Source: an uncultured Roseburia sp. (GTDB taxonomy: Bacteria; Bacillota; Clostridia; Lachnospirales; Lachnospiraceae). From it: DNA of 42,001 bases. Shown one piece after another: positions 1 to 7,931 of the stretch. Under the pieces are notes generated by a model. The model had not been told where the DNA came from. It did not search any database and worked only from the letters and a program-made list of their open reading frames with translations. Every line of letters starts with the position of its first letter. Position 1 is the stretch's first letter. The DNA is taken from NCBI GenBank assembly GCA_947573605.1, contig CANPGM010000031.1, positions 1 through 42,001 on the forward strand. Direction: 5' to 3'. The position numbers and the translations under genes were made by a program.

Positions 1-370
1 TGCCAATCGTTTCAAGGTCAAGGTCATTTACCGGATTATCAGGATTTACAATAACAGCAATGCCATCAAGGGCAAGTACCGTTTCAGTCAATCCCTGTGC
101 TTTTTCTTCGTCCTTCAAATAACGGCTGGAAAGGCCAATGTCGCAGCGTCCTTCTGCGACTGCCGTAATGCCGGAGCCGGAACCGGTAGGATTATAGGTA
201 AAGGTTACGCCGGAATTGTTTTCCTCAAAGGATTCTCCCAAAGCGCCGATTACCTTTTCCATAGACGTTGAGCCATCCGTAGATACTGTGCCGCTGTCTT
301 TTTTCCCACATCCTGTCATAGCTGCAAACACAAGTGATACAAGAATAATAAGAGTGATAAACTTTTTCAT
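1..370 (-). CDS. pstS: Phosphate ABC transporter substrate-binding lipoprotein (PstS), 5' part only
   Basis: About 123 N-terminal residues are visible; the gene runs off the left edge. The product begins MKKFITL, has a hydrophobic signal segment and then an AMTGC lipobox, so it should be a lipid-anchored protein outside the membrane. Two phosphate-binding loops of the PstS family follow: DGSTSM near residue 32 and PTGSGSG near residue 62. PstS captures inorganic phosphate and delivers it to the PstCAB permease, whose genes would lie to the left if the operon is complete. An AAAGGAGAAG ribosome site precedes the ATG. PHO-box-like repeats lie upstream. The family call is fairly secure; a paralogous periplasmic binding protein is less likely. 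Confidence 0.88.
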   Translation of the reverse strand, partial: MKKFITLIILVSLVFAAMTGCGKKDSGTVSTDGSTSMEKVIGALGESFEENNSGVTFTYNPTGSGSGITAVAEGRCDIGLSSRYLKDEEKAQGLTETVLALDGIAVIVNPDNPVNDLDLETIG

Positions 371-413
371 AATGATTCTTCTCCTTTTCTTTGTGATATT
401 TTGTTGTACGCAT

Positions 414-471
414 ATTATGATAGGCGCTGCCTGTAAAATAAAAAATACAACTTTTGTAAAGTCTCTGTAAA
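414..471 (-). promoter_or_regulatory. PHO-box-like direct repeats and -10 upstream of pstS
   Basis: Read on the minus strand, TTTACA occurs at 471-466, 460-455 and 437-432, and a degenerate copy lies at 449-444. The starts step by 11, 11 and 12 bases, about one helical turn. This matches the known PhoP/PhoB box layout in Firmicutes (TTNACA-like hexamers repeated every 11 bp). A CATAAT at 419-414 can serve as the -10. The inference is activation of pstS by a PhoP-type response regulator under phosphate limitation. Confidence 0.6.
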
Positions 472-713
472 ATCGGCATAGCTATTATAAAAACTGCATG
501 ATGAATATGTGCATAACTCTATAAAATAGCCCGTTTTACGACATTTTCACAATAACCTTTTTATTTTATAAGAGCCACCTGCACATCAGTTTCTTGTCCA
601 CTTTAGATAGGAGTGATTTCGATATTATATGAAAAAATAAGGCTATAAAAATATTTTTTAAATTTAATAATCATGTATATAGTTTTACTTCAATATACAT
701 TTTTATCTTTCAA
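472..713. other. AT-rich intergenic stretch, nothing recognised
   Basis: This lies between the pstS control region and the promoter of the peptide gene. It is strongly AT-rich. I see no open frame with a ribosome site, no terminator and no RNA gene. Confidence 0.5.
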
Positions 714-742
714 TTGACAGATTATATCAGATATGTTAGGAT
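714..742 (+). promoter_or_regulatory. Sigma-A-type promoter for the peptide/ABC cassette
   Basis: A perfect TTGACA -35 at 714-719 is followed by a 17-base spacer and TAGGAT at 737-742, which matches 4 of 6 bases of the -10 consensus. Transcription would start near 749, leaving a leader of about 30 bases before the peptide ATG at 781. Confidence 0.6.
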
Positions 743-780
743 TTGATTATAAATAAATTAAGAATGTAGGAGATAGAAAG

Positions 781-915
781 ATGAGAAAAAAATACGTTTC
801 GGGAATTGCTGTAGCGACTTTATTGTTAAGTATGTGTCAAGGCGCTTCCGCCGCGGTTCAGATGGATGCAAGAGCGGGTTCGTACAACAGCAGCTTCAGC
901 ATTTATAAGAATTGA
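781..915 (+). CDS. 44-residue secreted peptide of unknown function
   Basis: A short frame starts MRKKYVSG. It has a basic N-terminus, a hydrophobic core (residues 9-18) and an ASA signal-peptidase I site at residues 22-24, which would release a 20-residue peptide beginning AVQMDARAG and ending SIYKN. Cys19 within LLSMC is not a normal lipobox because Met occupies the -1 position. AGGAG at 768-772 is well placed, and a promoter with a perfect -35 lies 40-65 bases upstream. It is the first gene of a cluster with a lipoprotein and an ABC transporter. It could be a secreted signal or antimicrobial peptide, a leader, or the remnant of a longer exported protein. I recognise no family. Confidence 0.55.
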   Translation: MRKKYVSGIAVATLLLSMCQGASAAVQMDARAGSYNSSFSIYKN

Positions 916-921
916 CTTAGA

Positions 922-947
922 AAAATTACAGGTATGCCTGTGATTTT
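922..947 (+). terminator. Hairpin between peptide gene and lipoprotein gene (possible attenuator)
   Basis: An 11-base-pair stem (922-932 with 937-947, one G-U pair) encloses a TATG loop; the 3' arm ends in TTTT, followed by GCA. It lies directly after the peptide stop and before the ribosome site of the lipoprotein. Without a long U tract it would be at most a weak terminator, which could make the peptide transcript more abundant than the downstream genes. Confidence 0.4.
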
Positions 948-962
948 GCATCAGGTGGTTAT

Positions 963-2147
963 ATGAATAAGAAATATTTTTATGTTTTGCTTGCCGCGCT
1001 GTTGTTTTGCTCCGGCTGCGGTAATGCGGGGAAAGAGAGTTTTGGGACAGAAGAGTTCTATTCCGCCGACAGGGAGTATCCGGCGCAGCCCTTTTGGGGG
1101 CGTGATGATATAAAGAAAACGGACGGCGGTTATTACTTCTGGGATTCTTCAAAATTGTATTTTTGGGATAAAGAGACGAAACAGGGGACAATTGTCTGTT
1201 CCGCGCTCAACTGCGACCACAGCGGGCCCTACTGCAGCGGGTATTTCGGGGCCTACGGGGACGAATATCAGTTTGGGTACGATTTCCTGGGTCTGGAAGT
1301 TTATAACGGAAATCTCTATACCCTGGGCTATGAATATAAGGATGATGCAATGGATTTTTATGCGTACCGGATCAGCATGGACGGCGGCAGGCGCGATCGA
1401 ATGTGCTATCTGTTTACGAGAGAAAAGGATAATAACGGCGGTTTTGGATGGGTCTATTCCTGGGTAATGATTGACGGTTGTTATTACGGGGTCTTTATGG
1501 ATGAAGACAGAGATTACGGGTTAAGCAAAGTCCGACTGGATGGGGAAACTACGCTTGTGTATGATATGAGCGAAATGGAGTCGCCGCACCTCTGGATAAA
1601 AGGCGTGGGCAGCGACGTCTATATGGAGGCGTCATGGAGCGACAGAGAGACAGGCGACCGTGTACGTCAGTTAAAACGGTACCGCACCAAAACAGGAGAA
1701 ACGGAAACGGTGCTGGAAGAGTTTGGCTCTACGGATTACTGTTTTCTGGGTGAGGATCATCTGTATTATGTTGATGCAGAGAATAAATGTTTTGTAATAG
1801 ACCTGCGTACGGGGGAGGAGTCGCTGTTTGCGGAGGGCTTTTCCGATATAAGCAAAATTTCTTCGGACGGTAACTATCTTTATTTTGACGATTCGTATAT
1901 GTTGTTTGTTTATGATGAAGCCGGCAACCGGGTTGACGCCTTTGCATACAGCGGAACGGTATTGTTCGGAGATGAAGATTATTTGTTTATAAAGGGTACG
2001 ACAGAGCCCGGGAGCGAGACGGAAATAAAACCGCAGGAAGGAGAATCGGTTCAGCGCAATATGTGGATTATGGATAAAAAACAGCTTGGCGGAGAGGACA
2101 GACAGTGGATGCGCTTCGATCTCGGAACTGTTTTGACAGGCGGATGA
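963..2147 (+). CDS. Lipoprotein with Cys-x4-Cys-Asp-His motif
   Basis: The 394-residue product has a lipoprotein signal ending FCSGC (lipidated Cys19), so it should sit on the outer face of the membrane. Residues 57-75 carry YYFWD-type strands, then C79-x4-C84-D-H86-x4-C91, which could bind metal or form disulfides. The rest is rich in YYxxD and LYY repeats resembling a beta-propeller (DUF5050-like). I recall similar Cys/His lipoproteins in Lachnospiraceae but know of no assigned function. AGGTGG precedes the ATG. Its stop overlaps the permease start by 4 bases (ATGA), so the two are probably translationally coupled. It may act as a sensor or binding partner for the transporter; that is inference. 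Confidence 0.7.
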   Translation: MNKKYFYVLLAALLFCSGCGNAGKESFGTEEFYSADREYPAQPFWGRDDIKKTDGGYYFWDSSKLYFWDKETKQGTIVCSALNCDHSGPYCSGYFGAYGDEYQFGYDFLGLEVYNGNLYTLGYEYKDDAMDFYAYRISMDGGRRDRMCYLFTREKDNNGGFGWVYSWVMIDGCYYGVFMDEDRDYGLSKVRLDGETTLVYDMSEMESPHLWIKGVGSDVYMEASWSDRETGDRVRQLKRYRTKTGETETVLEEFGSTDYCFLGEDHLYYVDAENKCFVIDLRTGEESLFAEGFSDISKISSDGNYLYFDDSYMLFVYDEAGNRVDAFAYSGTVLFGDEDYLFIKGTTEPGSETEIKPQEGESVQRNMWIMDKKQLGGEDRQWMRFDLGTVLTGG

Positions 2148-4444
2148 GCATGGAATGTTATCGCTTTTTCTATCACAAAAAAATATTGCTGCTCTTTGCC
2201 GCGCTGTTTTTGCTGAACGGGGCGCTGTTTTTGCGGGAGCAGCTTAGCGGGTCTTCCTATATTGAGATAAGGGAGGAAACAGATTTCAGGCTGAAGCTGT
2301 CGGAAGCGCTGTCCGTCCGTTCCGATACGGAGTGGACGGAATATCTTGCGGCTGCAGAGGCGTATGCCGACAGTGAGAGCAGGCGGAACGCGCTTATGGA
2401 AATAGCGGAGCAGGCAGAGTATCTCCGCGGATATGAAGATTATGTGCAGGGGATCCTGGCGGGAGCGGAACGAATTTCAGGATTCTCTGTTTTTGATTCC
2501 GAAAGCAGCGGATTTTCAAAGCAAAATGCAGAAAATACCGTTAGGGCATACAAACGTGTGGAAGGAGTTCCGCTTGTTCCGGGGAACGACAAACCTCTTG
2601 TGCGGTTGATCGGTTATCGGTATCTTTTTGTTTTTCCGCTGGTTATGGTAATTCTGACGGCTTTTGTTATGGCGCGCGGACAGAAAAACGGAATGCCGCA
2701 GGTGATTTACAGTACGGCCGGAGGAAGGTTTAAGCTTGGCGTAAAGAGGTGTATCTGTTTGTGCGCCTCTTCGTTTTTGCTTCATGCGCTTTGCCTGCTG
2801 CAGCTTTGTCTGCTGTCTGTCCGACTTTATGGAGAAATCGATTTCGGCAGAAGCATACAATCCATTGAAATGTTTTCGGATGTAACGTATTGTATATCCA
2901 CTGCGGGTTTTGTGTTTCACTTTTATCTGATTACATCGTTTGCAATTGCAATTATCGGAGTATTTGTCTGGATGTGTATAAGTCTGATTCCACATACGGC
3001 GATGGCTGCGCTGGCAGTCAGTGCGTTTCTTCTGGCGGAACAGAGTTTTGCGGGAAGTCTGACGCTGCAGCACAGCCTTCGCTATTTGAAATATATGAAT
3101 GTGCTGGAATATCTGCGAACGGATGAATACTTGTTTCACTATTACGGATTCGGTATTTTTGGCGGGGCCGTCGGCCTTCTTACTGTGATGAAAGCGGGAA
3201 TGATTGTTTTTTTTCTTCTTTTTTCGATCTGCGGATCGGCCGCTTTTTTAAGCAGGCCGTCCGGCGGAGGCAGAATCAAAGCAATTTTCCAAAGCGTCTC
3301 TCATTTCATTGGAACGCGCGTGAAAAGTGTGTACATATGCAAAGCCGCCGATAAGCCGAAACGGTATGTCGGAAAATGCTGCCGTCTGTTTCCGGCGGAG
3401 CTTTATAAGACATTGGTATGCAATAAAGGAGTTTGGGTTCTATTGTTTCTTGCATTTGCGGCGTCAGGAACCGTAACCGAGCGGACAAGGGTATTTACGG
3501 AGACGGAGCAGTACATCCATGATTTTTATGAAAAATATGCGGGAACGGTAACGGAGGAAATGAGGGAGTATCTTTTGTCGGAGCGGGAAACAGCGGAGTT
3601 TTTGGTACGGGAATATAAAAGAATTTACGAACTTTACAGGGAAGGAAAAACAGAGAAAACGGAATACTATAAAGCCGAGGCTGCGGCGAGGGAAGCGGGG
3701 ATTGCGCTGCAGGGACTGGACTTTATAGATTCCGAAGTCAGACGTGCGGATGCTCTAAAGGAAGCAAGAGGCATTCAAATCTGTCTGTTTGATACCGCAG
3801 GATATCAGCGGCTGTTTACGGAAGCGGGAGCAAATACACAACGTAAAATTGCAGTTTTTGCCCTGCTGTCGCAGATGGTGCTTCTCTCCGGCAGTTTTCA
3901 ATATGAGGAAACCAGTCAAATGGTCCGTTTACTGCGTTCTGCGCCAAAAGGGAGGACCGGACTGTTCCGGGCGAAAAGAAAATGCGCCGTTGTGTTATCC
4001 GTATTTGTAACAGTGCTATTCTATGCGATACACATTTATGCCGCCGCAGAACAATACGGCCTGCCGGAGCTGTCCGCCCCGGTGCAGAGCGTAAAGACGC
4101 TGCAGGATTTTCCGTTGCCGGTCAGTCTGGTTGTATATCTGACCGGAATCAATGCGGCCCGCATGATCGTTTATGCACTGGCGGGAGTCTGCCTGTTTCA
4201 GCTTTCTGCAGTGCTTGAACAGAAAGCGCTGCTGATCGGGGCGACAATGATAGTAGTTGTACCTGTTTTATTGGAACGGACAGGACATGCGGTATGGGGA
4301 AAGCTGTCTCTCTTTGAATTATTCAATGTAAACGGAATTGTTACAGGACGTGCAGAACCGGCGTGGACGTTTGGAAAACTGGCTGTATTATTGGCTGTTT
4401 TACTTGGAACCGGGGCGCTGTCGCGTAAAAACTGGCGCGGATGA
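2144..4444 (+). CDS. Large ABC transporter permease, two homologous halves
   Basis: With the ATGA-overlap start at 2144 the protein has 766 residues; a GTG at 2105 is possible but lacks a ribosome site. Each half begins with one membrane segment (about residues 12-31 and 422-440), followed by a 110-170-residue external region rich in Glu and Tyr, then a block of several membrane segments. The first external region contains the pattern GFSVFDSE...FSKQNAENT...AYKR, which I associate with ABC-2-like permeases of Firmicutes linked to peptide or antibiotic export; this is from memory. It should pair with the ATPase at 4561. The order peptide, lipoprotein, permease, ATPase suggests export, sensing or self-protection. 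Confidence 0.72.
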   Translation: MSMECYRFFYHKKILLLFAALFLLNGALFLREQLSGSSYIEIREETDFRLKLSEALSVRSDTEWTEYLAAAEAYADSESRRNALMEIAEQAEYLRGYEDYVQGILAGAERISGFSVFDSESSGFSKQNAENTVRAYKRVEGVPLVPGNDKPLVRLIGYRYLFVFPLVMVILTAFVMARGQKNGMPQVIYSTAGGRFKLGVKRCICLCASSFLLHALCLLQLCLLSVRLYGEIDFGRSIQSIEMFSDVTYCISTAGFVFHFYLITSFAIAIIGVFVWMCISLIPHTAMAALAVSAFLLAEQSFAGSLTLQHSLRYLKYMNVLEYLRTDEYLFHYYGFGIFGGAVGLLTVMKAGMIVFFLLFSICGSAAFLSRPSGGGRIKAIFQSVSHFIGTRVKSVYICKAADKPKRYVGKCCRLFPAELYKTLVCNKGVWVLLFLAFAASGTVTERTRVFTETEQYIHDFYEKYAGTVTEEMREYLLSERETAEFLVREYKRIYELYREGKTEKTEYYKAEAAAREAGIALQGLDFIDSEVRRADALKEARGIQICLFDTAGYQRLFTEAGANTQRKIAVFALLSQMVLLSGSFQYEETSQMVRLLRSAPKGRTGLFRAKRKCAVVLSVFVTVLFYAIHIYAAAEQYGLPELSAPVQSVKTLQDFPLPVSLVVYLTGINAARMIVYALAGVCLFQLSAVLEQKALLIGATMIVVVPVLLERTGHAVWGKLSLFELFNVNGIVTGRAEPAWTFGKLAVLLAVLLGTGALSRKNWRG

Positions 4445-4560
4445 TTATGGTTTGTCCGCGCTTTTTTTACAGGGAACCGCAATGTCAAACGTATGCATAC
4501 TTACGAATTTGTGCCTGCGGCCCAAAGTTCGCAGACTAAGAGAAAGGCATGGTTATTTTT

Positions 4561-5436
4561 ATGAAGCTTGAAATAAAGAATCTGAAAAAGAACTATGGAC
4601 AAAAGACAGCGTTAAACGGCGTCAGTATCACGTTTGAAGCGGGCATTTACGGAATTTTAGGGGAAAACGGCGCCGGAAAAAGTACGTTTTTAAATCTTTT
4701 AACGGATAATGTGGCGCGCACATCGGGGGAAGTGCTTTCCGACGGCGCAGATATTTTAACGCTCGGTAAAAAATACAGACGGAAGCTTGGTTATATGCCG
4801 CAGCAGCAGGGCCTGTACGAGCAGTTTACCGGCAAAGCGTTTTTGTTTTATATGGCGTCGCTGAAAGAGATTTCTTTGAAGGAAGCAAAAGGGCAGATTC
4901 AGGAATTACTGTTGAAGGTTAATTTAAGCGACGCTGCAGGGAAGCGAATCAGCCGCTATTCCGGGGGAATGAAGCAGCGTCTTTTACTTGCGCAGGCATT
5001 GCTCGGTAAGCCGGAGCTGATTATACTGGACGAGCCGACCGCGGGGCTGGATCCGAAAGAAAGAATCCGTATGAGAAATTTGATTACGGAAGTGTCAAAG
5101 GATAAGATTGTACTATTTGCGACGCATATTGTAAGCGATATTGAATGCATTGCGGATTATGTCGTTCTTCTGCACCGCGGAGAGGCGTTACGGATAGACA
5201 CGCCGGCCAACCTGATAGACGAAGTGAAATCCCGCATTTTTGAAAGGCAATGCAAAAAGGAAGAAATCGACGAAGTCAGAACGAAATATCCGTACGGAAA
5301 TGTCCTTCAGAAAAGAGACGGTCTGGTCTACCGGATTGCAGAAGAAAGACAGCCGGAAGGGTTTTTGCCGGCAAAGGAAGATCTCAGTCTTGAGGATGTT
5401 TACATGTTCCATATCGGCAGAAAAATTGCGGACTGA
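4561..5436 (+). CDS. ABC transporter ATP-binding subunit
   Basis: The 291-residue ATPase has Walker A GENGAGKST (34-42), the signature YSGGMKQR, Walker B LIILDEPTAGLD and the H-loop ATHIV, so every catalytic element is present. It would power the permease encoded just upstream. The start at 4561 gives a typical MKLEIKNL N-terminus. An in-frame ATG at 4549 sits one base from its AGAAAGG ribosome site and is therefore unlikely. The 116 bases separating it from the permease stop contain nothing I recognise. The C-terminal 80 residues after the ATPase core are Glu/Lys-rich, as in CcmA-type ATPases of the ABC-2 class. The leader AGAAAGGCATGGTTAT recurs before murC and, with one change, before the DnaD gene. 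Confidence 0.9.
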   Translation: MKLEIKNLKKNYGQKTALNGVSITFEAGIYGILGENGAGKSTFLNLLTDNVARTSGEVLSDGADILTLGKKYRRKLGYMPQQQGLYEQFTGKAFLFYMASLKEISLKEAKGQIQELLLKVNLSDAAGKRISRYSGGMKQRLLLAQALLGKPELIILDEPTAGLDPKERIRMRNLITEVSKDKIVLFATHIVSDIECIADYVVLLHRGEALRIDTPANLIDEVKSRIFERQCKKEEIDEVRTKYPYGNVLQKRDGLVYRIAEERQPEGFLPAKEDLSLEDVYMFHIGRKIAD

Positions 5437-5518
5437 CAAAAGCGGCAAAGACGAAAAGACACATTCTTTTTTCTTTTCGATATATTAATAAGAAAAGGGA
5501 GAAGGAGAGAAGACATTA

Positions 5519-6070
5519 ATGGGAGAAGTGCAGACACCTGTTACAAATCACTGCAATTTTTCGGGAATCCGTCCTTATATGGCCGATCTGCCTTATCCGC
5601 CGATTCAGGTAAGGGAAAAAAATCAGGCGTATGCCGGGCTGCTTTGCGTCGATTATTGCGGCGCCGTATCTGAGCTATCGGCGATTACGCAGTATATCAA
5701 TAACGAAAACCGGCTGTCATGTGAAAATTGCGCTGCGGCGAAAACCATTCTGGGAATTGCAATGGCGGAAATGATGCATTTGCAAAAGCTTGGGGAATTA
5801 ATCGTTTTACTAGGAGGAAGCGTTGGGTACTCGGCCGGAACGGGAAACGGCAGAATGAAAATGTGGACGCCGGAATATCTGACTCTGCCGGTACACGCGG
5901 AACAAATGATTGCGGCGGATATTGAAGCGGAGAGAGCGGCAATCAGGCAGTATCGAATGCATATGAGGATGATAAAGGACGATTGTGTCAACGCGGTACT
6001 TGCAAGAATGATTCAGGACGAGGAATATCATATGATGCTTTTAAAGGCATTGCATAATGAAGTAAGATAG
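5519..6070 (+). CDS. Ferritin-like di-metal protein
   Basis: This 183-residue protein has the ligand spacing of a ferritin-like four-helix bundle: E52, E84-x2-H87, E136 or E138, and E168-x2-H171. Relatives include rubrerythrins and manganese catalases, which handle peroxide or store metal. The N-terminal 35 residues (PYMADLPYPP) are proline-rich and probably unstructured. There is no signal peptide. GGAGAAGGAGAG precedes the ATG. It is a single-gene unit closed by a strong terminator. A spore-coat role, like that of CotJC, is possible because the next gene has spore-type domains, but this is inference. Confidence 0.72.
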   Translation: MGEVQTPVTNHCNFSGIRPYMADLPYPPIQVREKNQAYAGLLCVDYCGAVSELSAITQYINNENRLSCENCAAAKTILGIAMAEMMHLQKLGELIVLLGGSVGYSAGTGNGRMKMWTPEYLTLPVHAEQMIAADIEAERAAIRQYRMHMRMIKDDCVNAVLARMIQDEEYHMMLLKALHNEVR

Positions 6071-6072
6071 GA

Positions 6073-6115
6073 AAGCGCCGCAGTCAGATGGAAAAGACTG
6101 CGGCGCTTCCTTTTT
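6073..6115. terminator. Rho-independent terminator between convergent genes
   Basis: A 13-base-pair GC-rich stem (6073-6085 with 6096-6108) is followed by CC and TTTTT on the plus strand. It ends transcription of the ferritin-like gene. It lies just beyond the stop of the minus-strand gene at 6117 and probably serves that gene as well. Confidence 0.85.
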
Positions 6116-6116
6116 A

Positions 6117-7931
6117 TCATGCGGGAATTTTTAAAATCTGACCGATGTTCAGCAAATTTCCTGACAAACCGTTCAGCCGTTTAATATCGTCAACCGTTGT
6201 GCCGAATTTTCTTGCAATCAGCCAAAGCGTATCGCCGGGGCGGACCGTATATTCAAAATAGGGCGCGCTGCCGGAAACGGGAATTTTTAAGATTTGACCA
6301 ATGGAAAGCAGCGTTCCGCTTAGACCGTTTAAACGCTGAATGGCTTCGACGGTTGTATTATATCTTTGTGCAATCAGCCAAAGCGTATCGCCTGCTTTTA
6401 CTACATAATTTATTACACTGTCGTCCGGTTCCGGCATCGGGACATTTTGATGGATTCCCTGATAAACGTCATAAAGTGCATTCCAGGTAAGAGCGCCTAC
6501 AATGCCGTCGGGATTTAAATTCATTTCCCGTTGGAACGCTATAACCGCCTGTGAGGTATTGCCGCCGAAAATACCGTCCTGTGCAGGCGCCGGAATGCCG
6601 GGGTAATATTCGGAAATGACGTCTAACAGATACTGTAAAGTAATGACGTCCTGCCCTCTGGAACCGGGACGTAAGACAGAAGAGGGCGGGACGGTTCCGA
6701 TTCCCTGCGTCGTTCCTTCGCTGTCAAGTTCGGCAAGTCTCGTAACTGCGGTATAAAGACTCGAAAGTTTATACCAGGTCGCTTTTCCGACGATGCCGTC
6801 GGGCGACAGATTGAAAATATTCTGGAAGGACGTTACGGCGGCTCTTGTGCTGTCGCCAAAAACGCCTGCTCTGTCAGTAATTACGGGAATTGCGGGATAG
6901 TTTCGACGGATTCTGCCCAGGTAGGTTTGAATGGTCTCTACATCAAGACCGGTGCTGCCGGTTTTCAGCGGCGTTCCGGGATAAGAGGTCGTCGTATTCG
7001 TTATTATGTTTGTTTCTGCAATTTCTATGTCGTTGGGGTAATACGAACGCAGAATTTGAATCGGAGAAAGCCCCTGGTTCGCAAGCGTGACAGTTCCCCA
7101 TTGGGAAAGTCCCGGACAGGTTGCGGTCGTTCCGTTGCAGAAGGAAGTAAAAAAAGGAGCGTTTTGTCCGCGCCGTCTGACATATTCATTAAAGATCTCG
7201 TCAACAATTACGCTTATGCTGTCGTAAATCGGCCTTCCATAAATAAAATACTGGTCGTAGGCAGTACTGTTTGTGATATCGAAATTGTATCCGCGGCTTC
7301 TGTACCACTCGGTATAAACCCGGTTTAACGCAAAGGTAATAATTGCGTAAATATTGGCGGTAAGCGCTTCTCTCGGCCAGGTGGGATAGATTTCGCTGCT
7401 GGCCACATTTTTTACATAGTCGGGAAATGAGACCTGCACATTGGAAGCGGAGGCGTCCGGACGACCGAGATGGACCGTAATCGGGTTCGGAATGACGACC
7501 TGACGAAGTACATACGGGCTGCGGTACATTCCGTCCTGACTGCGGTCGCCGGGCATTGAAACCGCCGGTCCGCCGACCGTAATATCGTTTTGTGCCGGAG
7601 TTCTTGCCGGATCTGACAGCGGTACGGGGGTCAACGGCAGCAGCGCCGTTTCGCCTTCAAAAATAGGAATGTCAGTCACATAAACCGACTGAAAGCCGTC
7701 GGCCTGTGCGAGTACATTGTAACTGAAATACGGTGTTTCGGTAAAATACGGATTCTGTGAAAATCCCCGGTCGAGCGTTTCAAGCGGTACGGGCTGTGTT
7801 TCTCCGTTTTCGTCTGTGGTAAGTTCGTAGACGCGGTTTCCTCCGCTGTCGAAAACCTGAATGCGGACGCCGCTTAAGGGTACGGCGTCGTGAGCGGTAC
7901 GCGCCTGAATGGTCAAATAACCGATTGCCAT
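6117..7931 (-). CDS. SpoIID-like protein with two peptidoglycan-binding and two LysM domains
   Basis: The 604-residue product has, in order: a carboxypeptidase-regulatory-like beta domain (about 1-100, LSGVRIQVFDSGG); a SpoIID/LytB-like region (about 180-320, with PTWPREALTANIYA and CPGLSQWG); two PG_binding_1 repeats (about 335-400 and 425-495, each with PDGIVG); and two LysM repeats (about 510-552 and 561-604, GDTLWLIA). SpoIID is a lytic transglycosylase acting on denuded glycan during spore engulfment. There is no obvious signal peptide, which suits a protein made in the mother cell and deposited on the cortex or coat. AAGGAG precedes the ATG. Confidence in the domains is high; the precise role is unknown. 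Confidence 0.82.
   Translation of the reverse strand: MAIGYLTIQARTAHDAVPLSGVRIQVFDSGGNRVYELTTDENGETQPVPLETLDRGFSQNPYFTETPYFSYNVLAQADGFQSVYVTDIPIFEGETALLPLTPVPLSDPARTPAQNDITVGGPAVSMPGDRSQDGMYRSPYVLRQVVIPNPITVHLGRPDASASNVQVSFPDYVKNVASSEIYPTWPREALTANIYAIITFALNRVYTEWYRSRGYNFDITNSTAYDQYFIYGRPIYDSISVIVDEIFNEYVRRRGQNAPFFTSFCNGTTATCPGLSQWGTVTLANQGLSPIQILRSYYPNDIEIAETNIITNTTTSYPGTPLKTGSTGLDVETIQTYLGRIRRNYPAIPVITDRAGVFGDSTRAAVTSFQNIFNLSPDGIVGKATWYKLSSLYTAVTRLAELDSEGTTQGIGTVPPSSVLRPGSRGQDVITLQYLLDVISEYYPGIPAPAQDGIFGGNTSQAVIAFQREMNLNPDGIVGALTWNALYDVYQGIHQNVPMPEPDDSVINYVVKAGDTLWLIAQRYNTTVEAIQRLNGLSGTLLSIGQILKIPVSGSAPYFEYTVRPGDTLWLIARKFGTTVDDIKRLNGLSGNLLNIGQILKIPA

Noticed and set aside
826-877. Reading the 44-residue peptide as a lipoprotein at Cys19
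   Set aside because: LLSMC has Met at the -1 position, whereas lipoboxes need Gly, Ala or Ser; an ASA signal-peptidase I site follows.
2105-2143. Upstream GTG start for the ABC permease
   Set aside because: It would overlap the lipoprotein gene by 43 bases without a ribosome site; the ATGA overlap at 2144 fits better.
5452-5479. Inverted repeat after the ABC ATPase as a terminator
   Set aside because: The 8-bp stem is AT-rich with no T run after it, so it is too weak to call.
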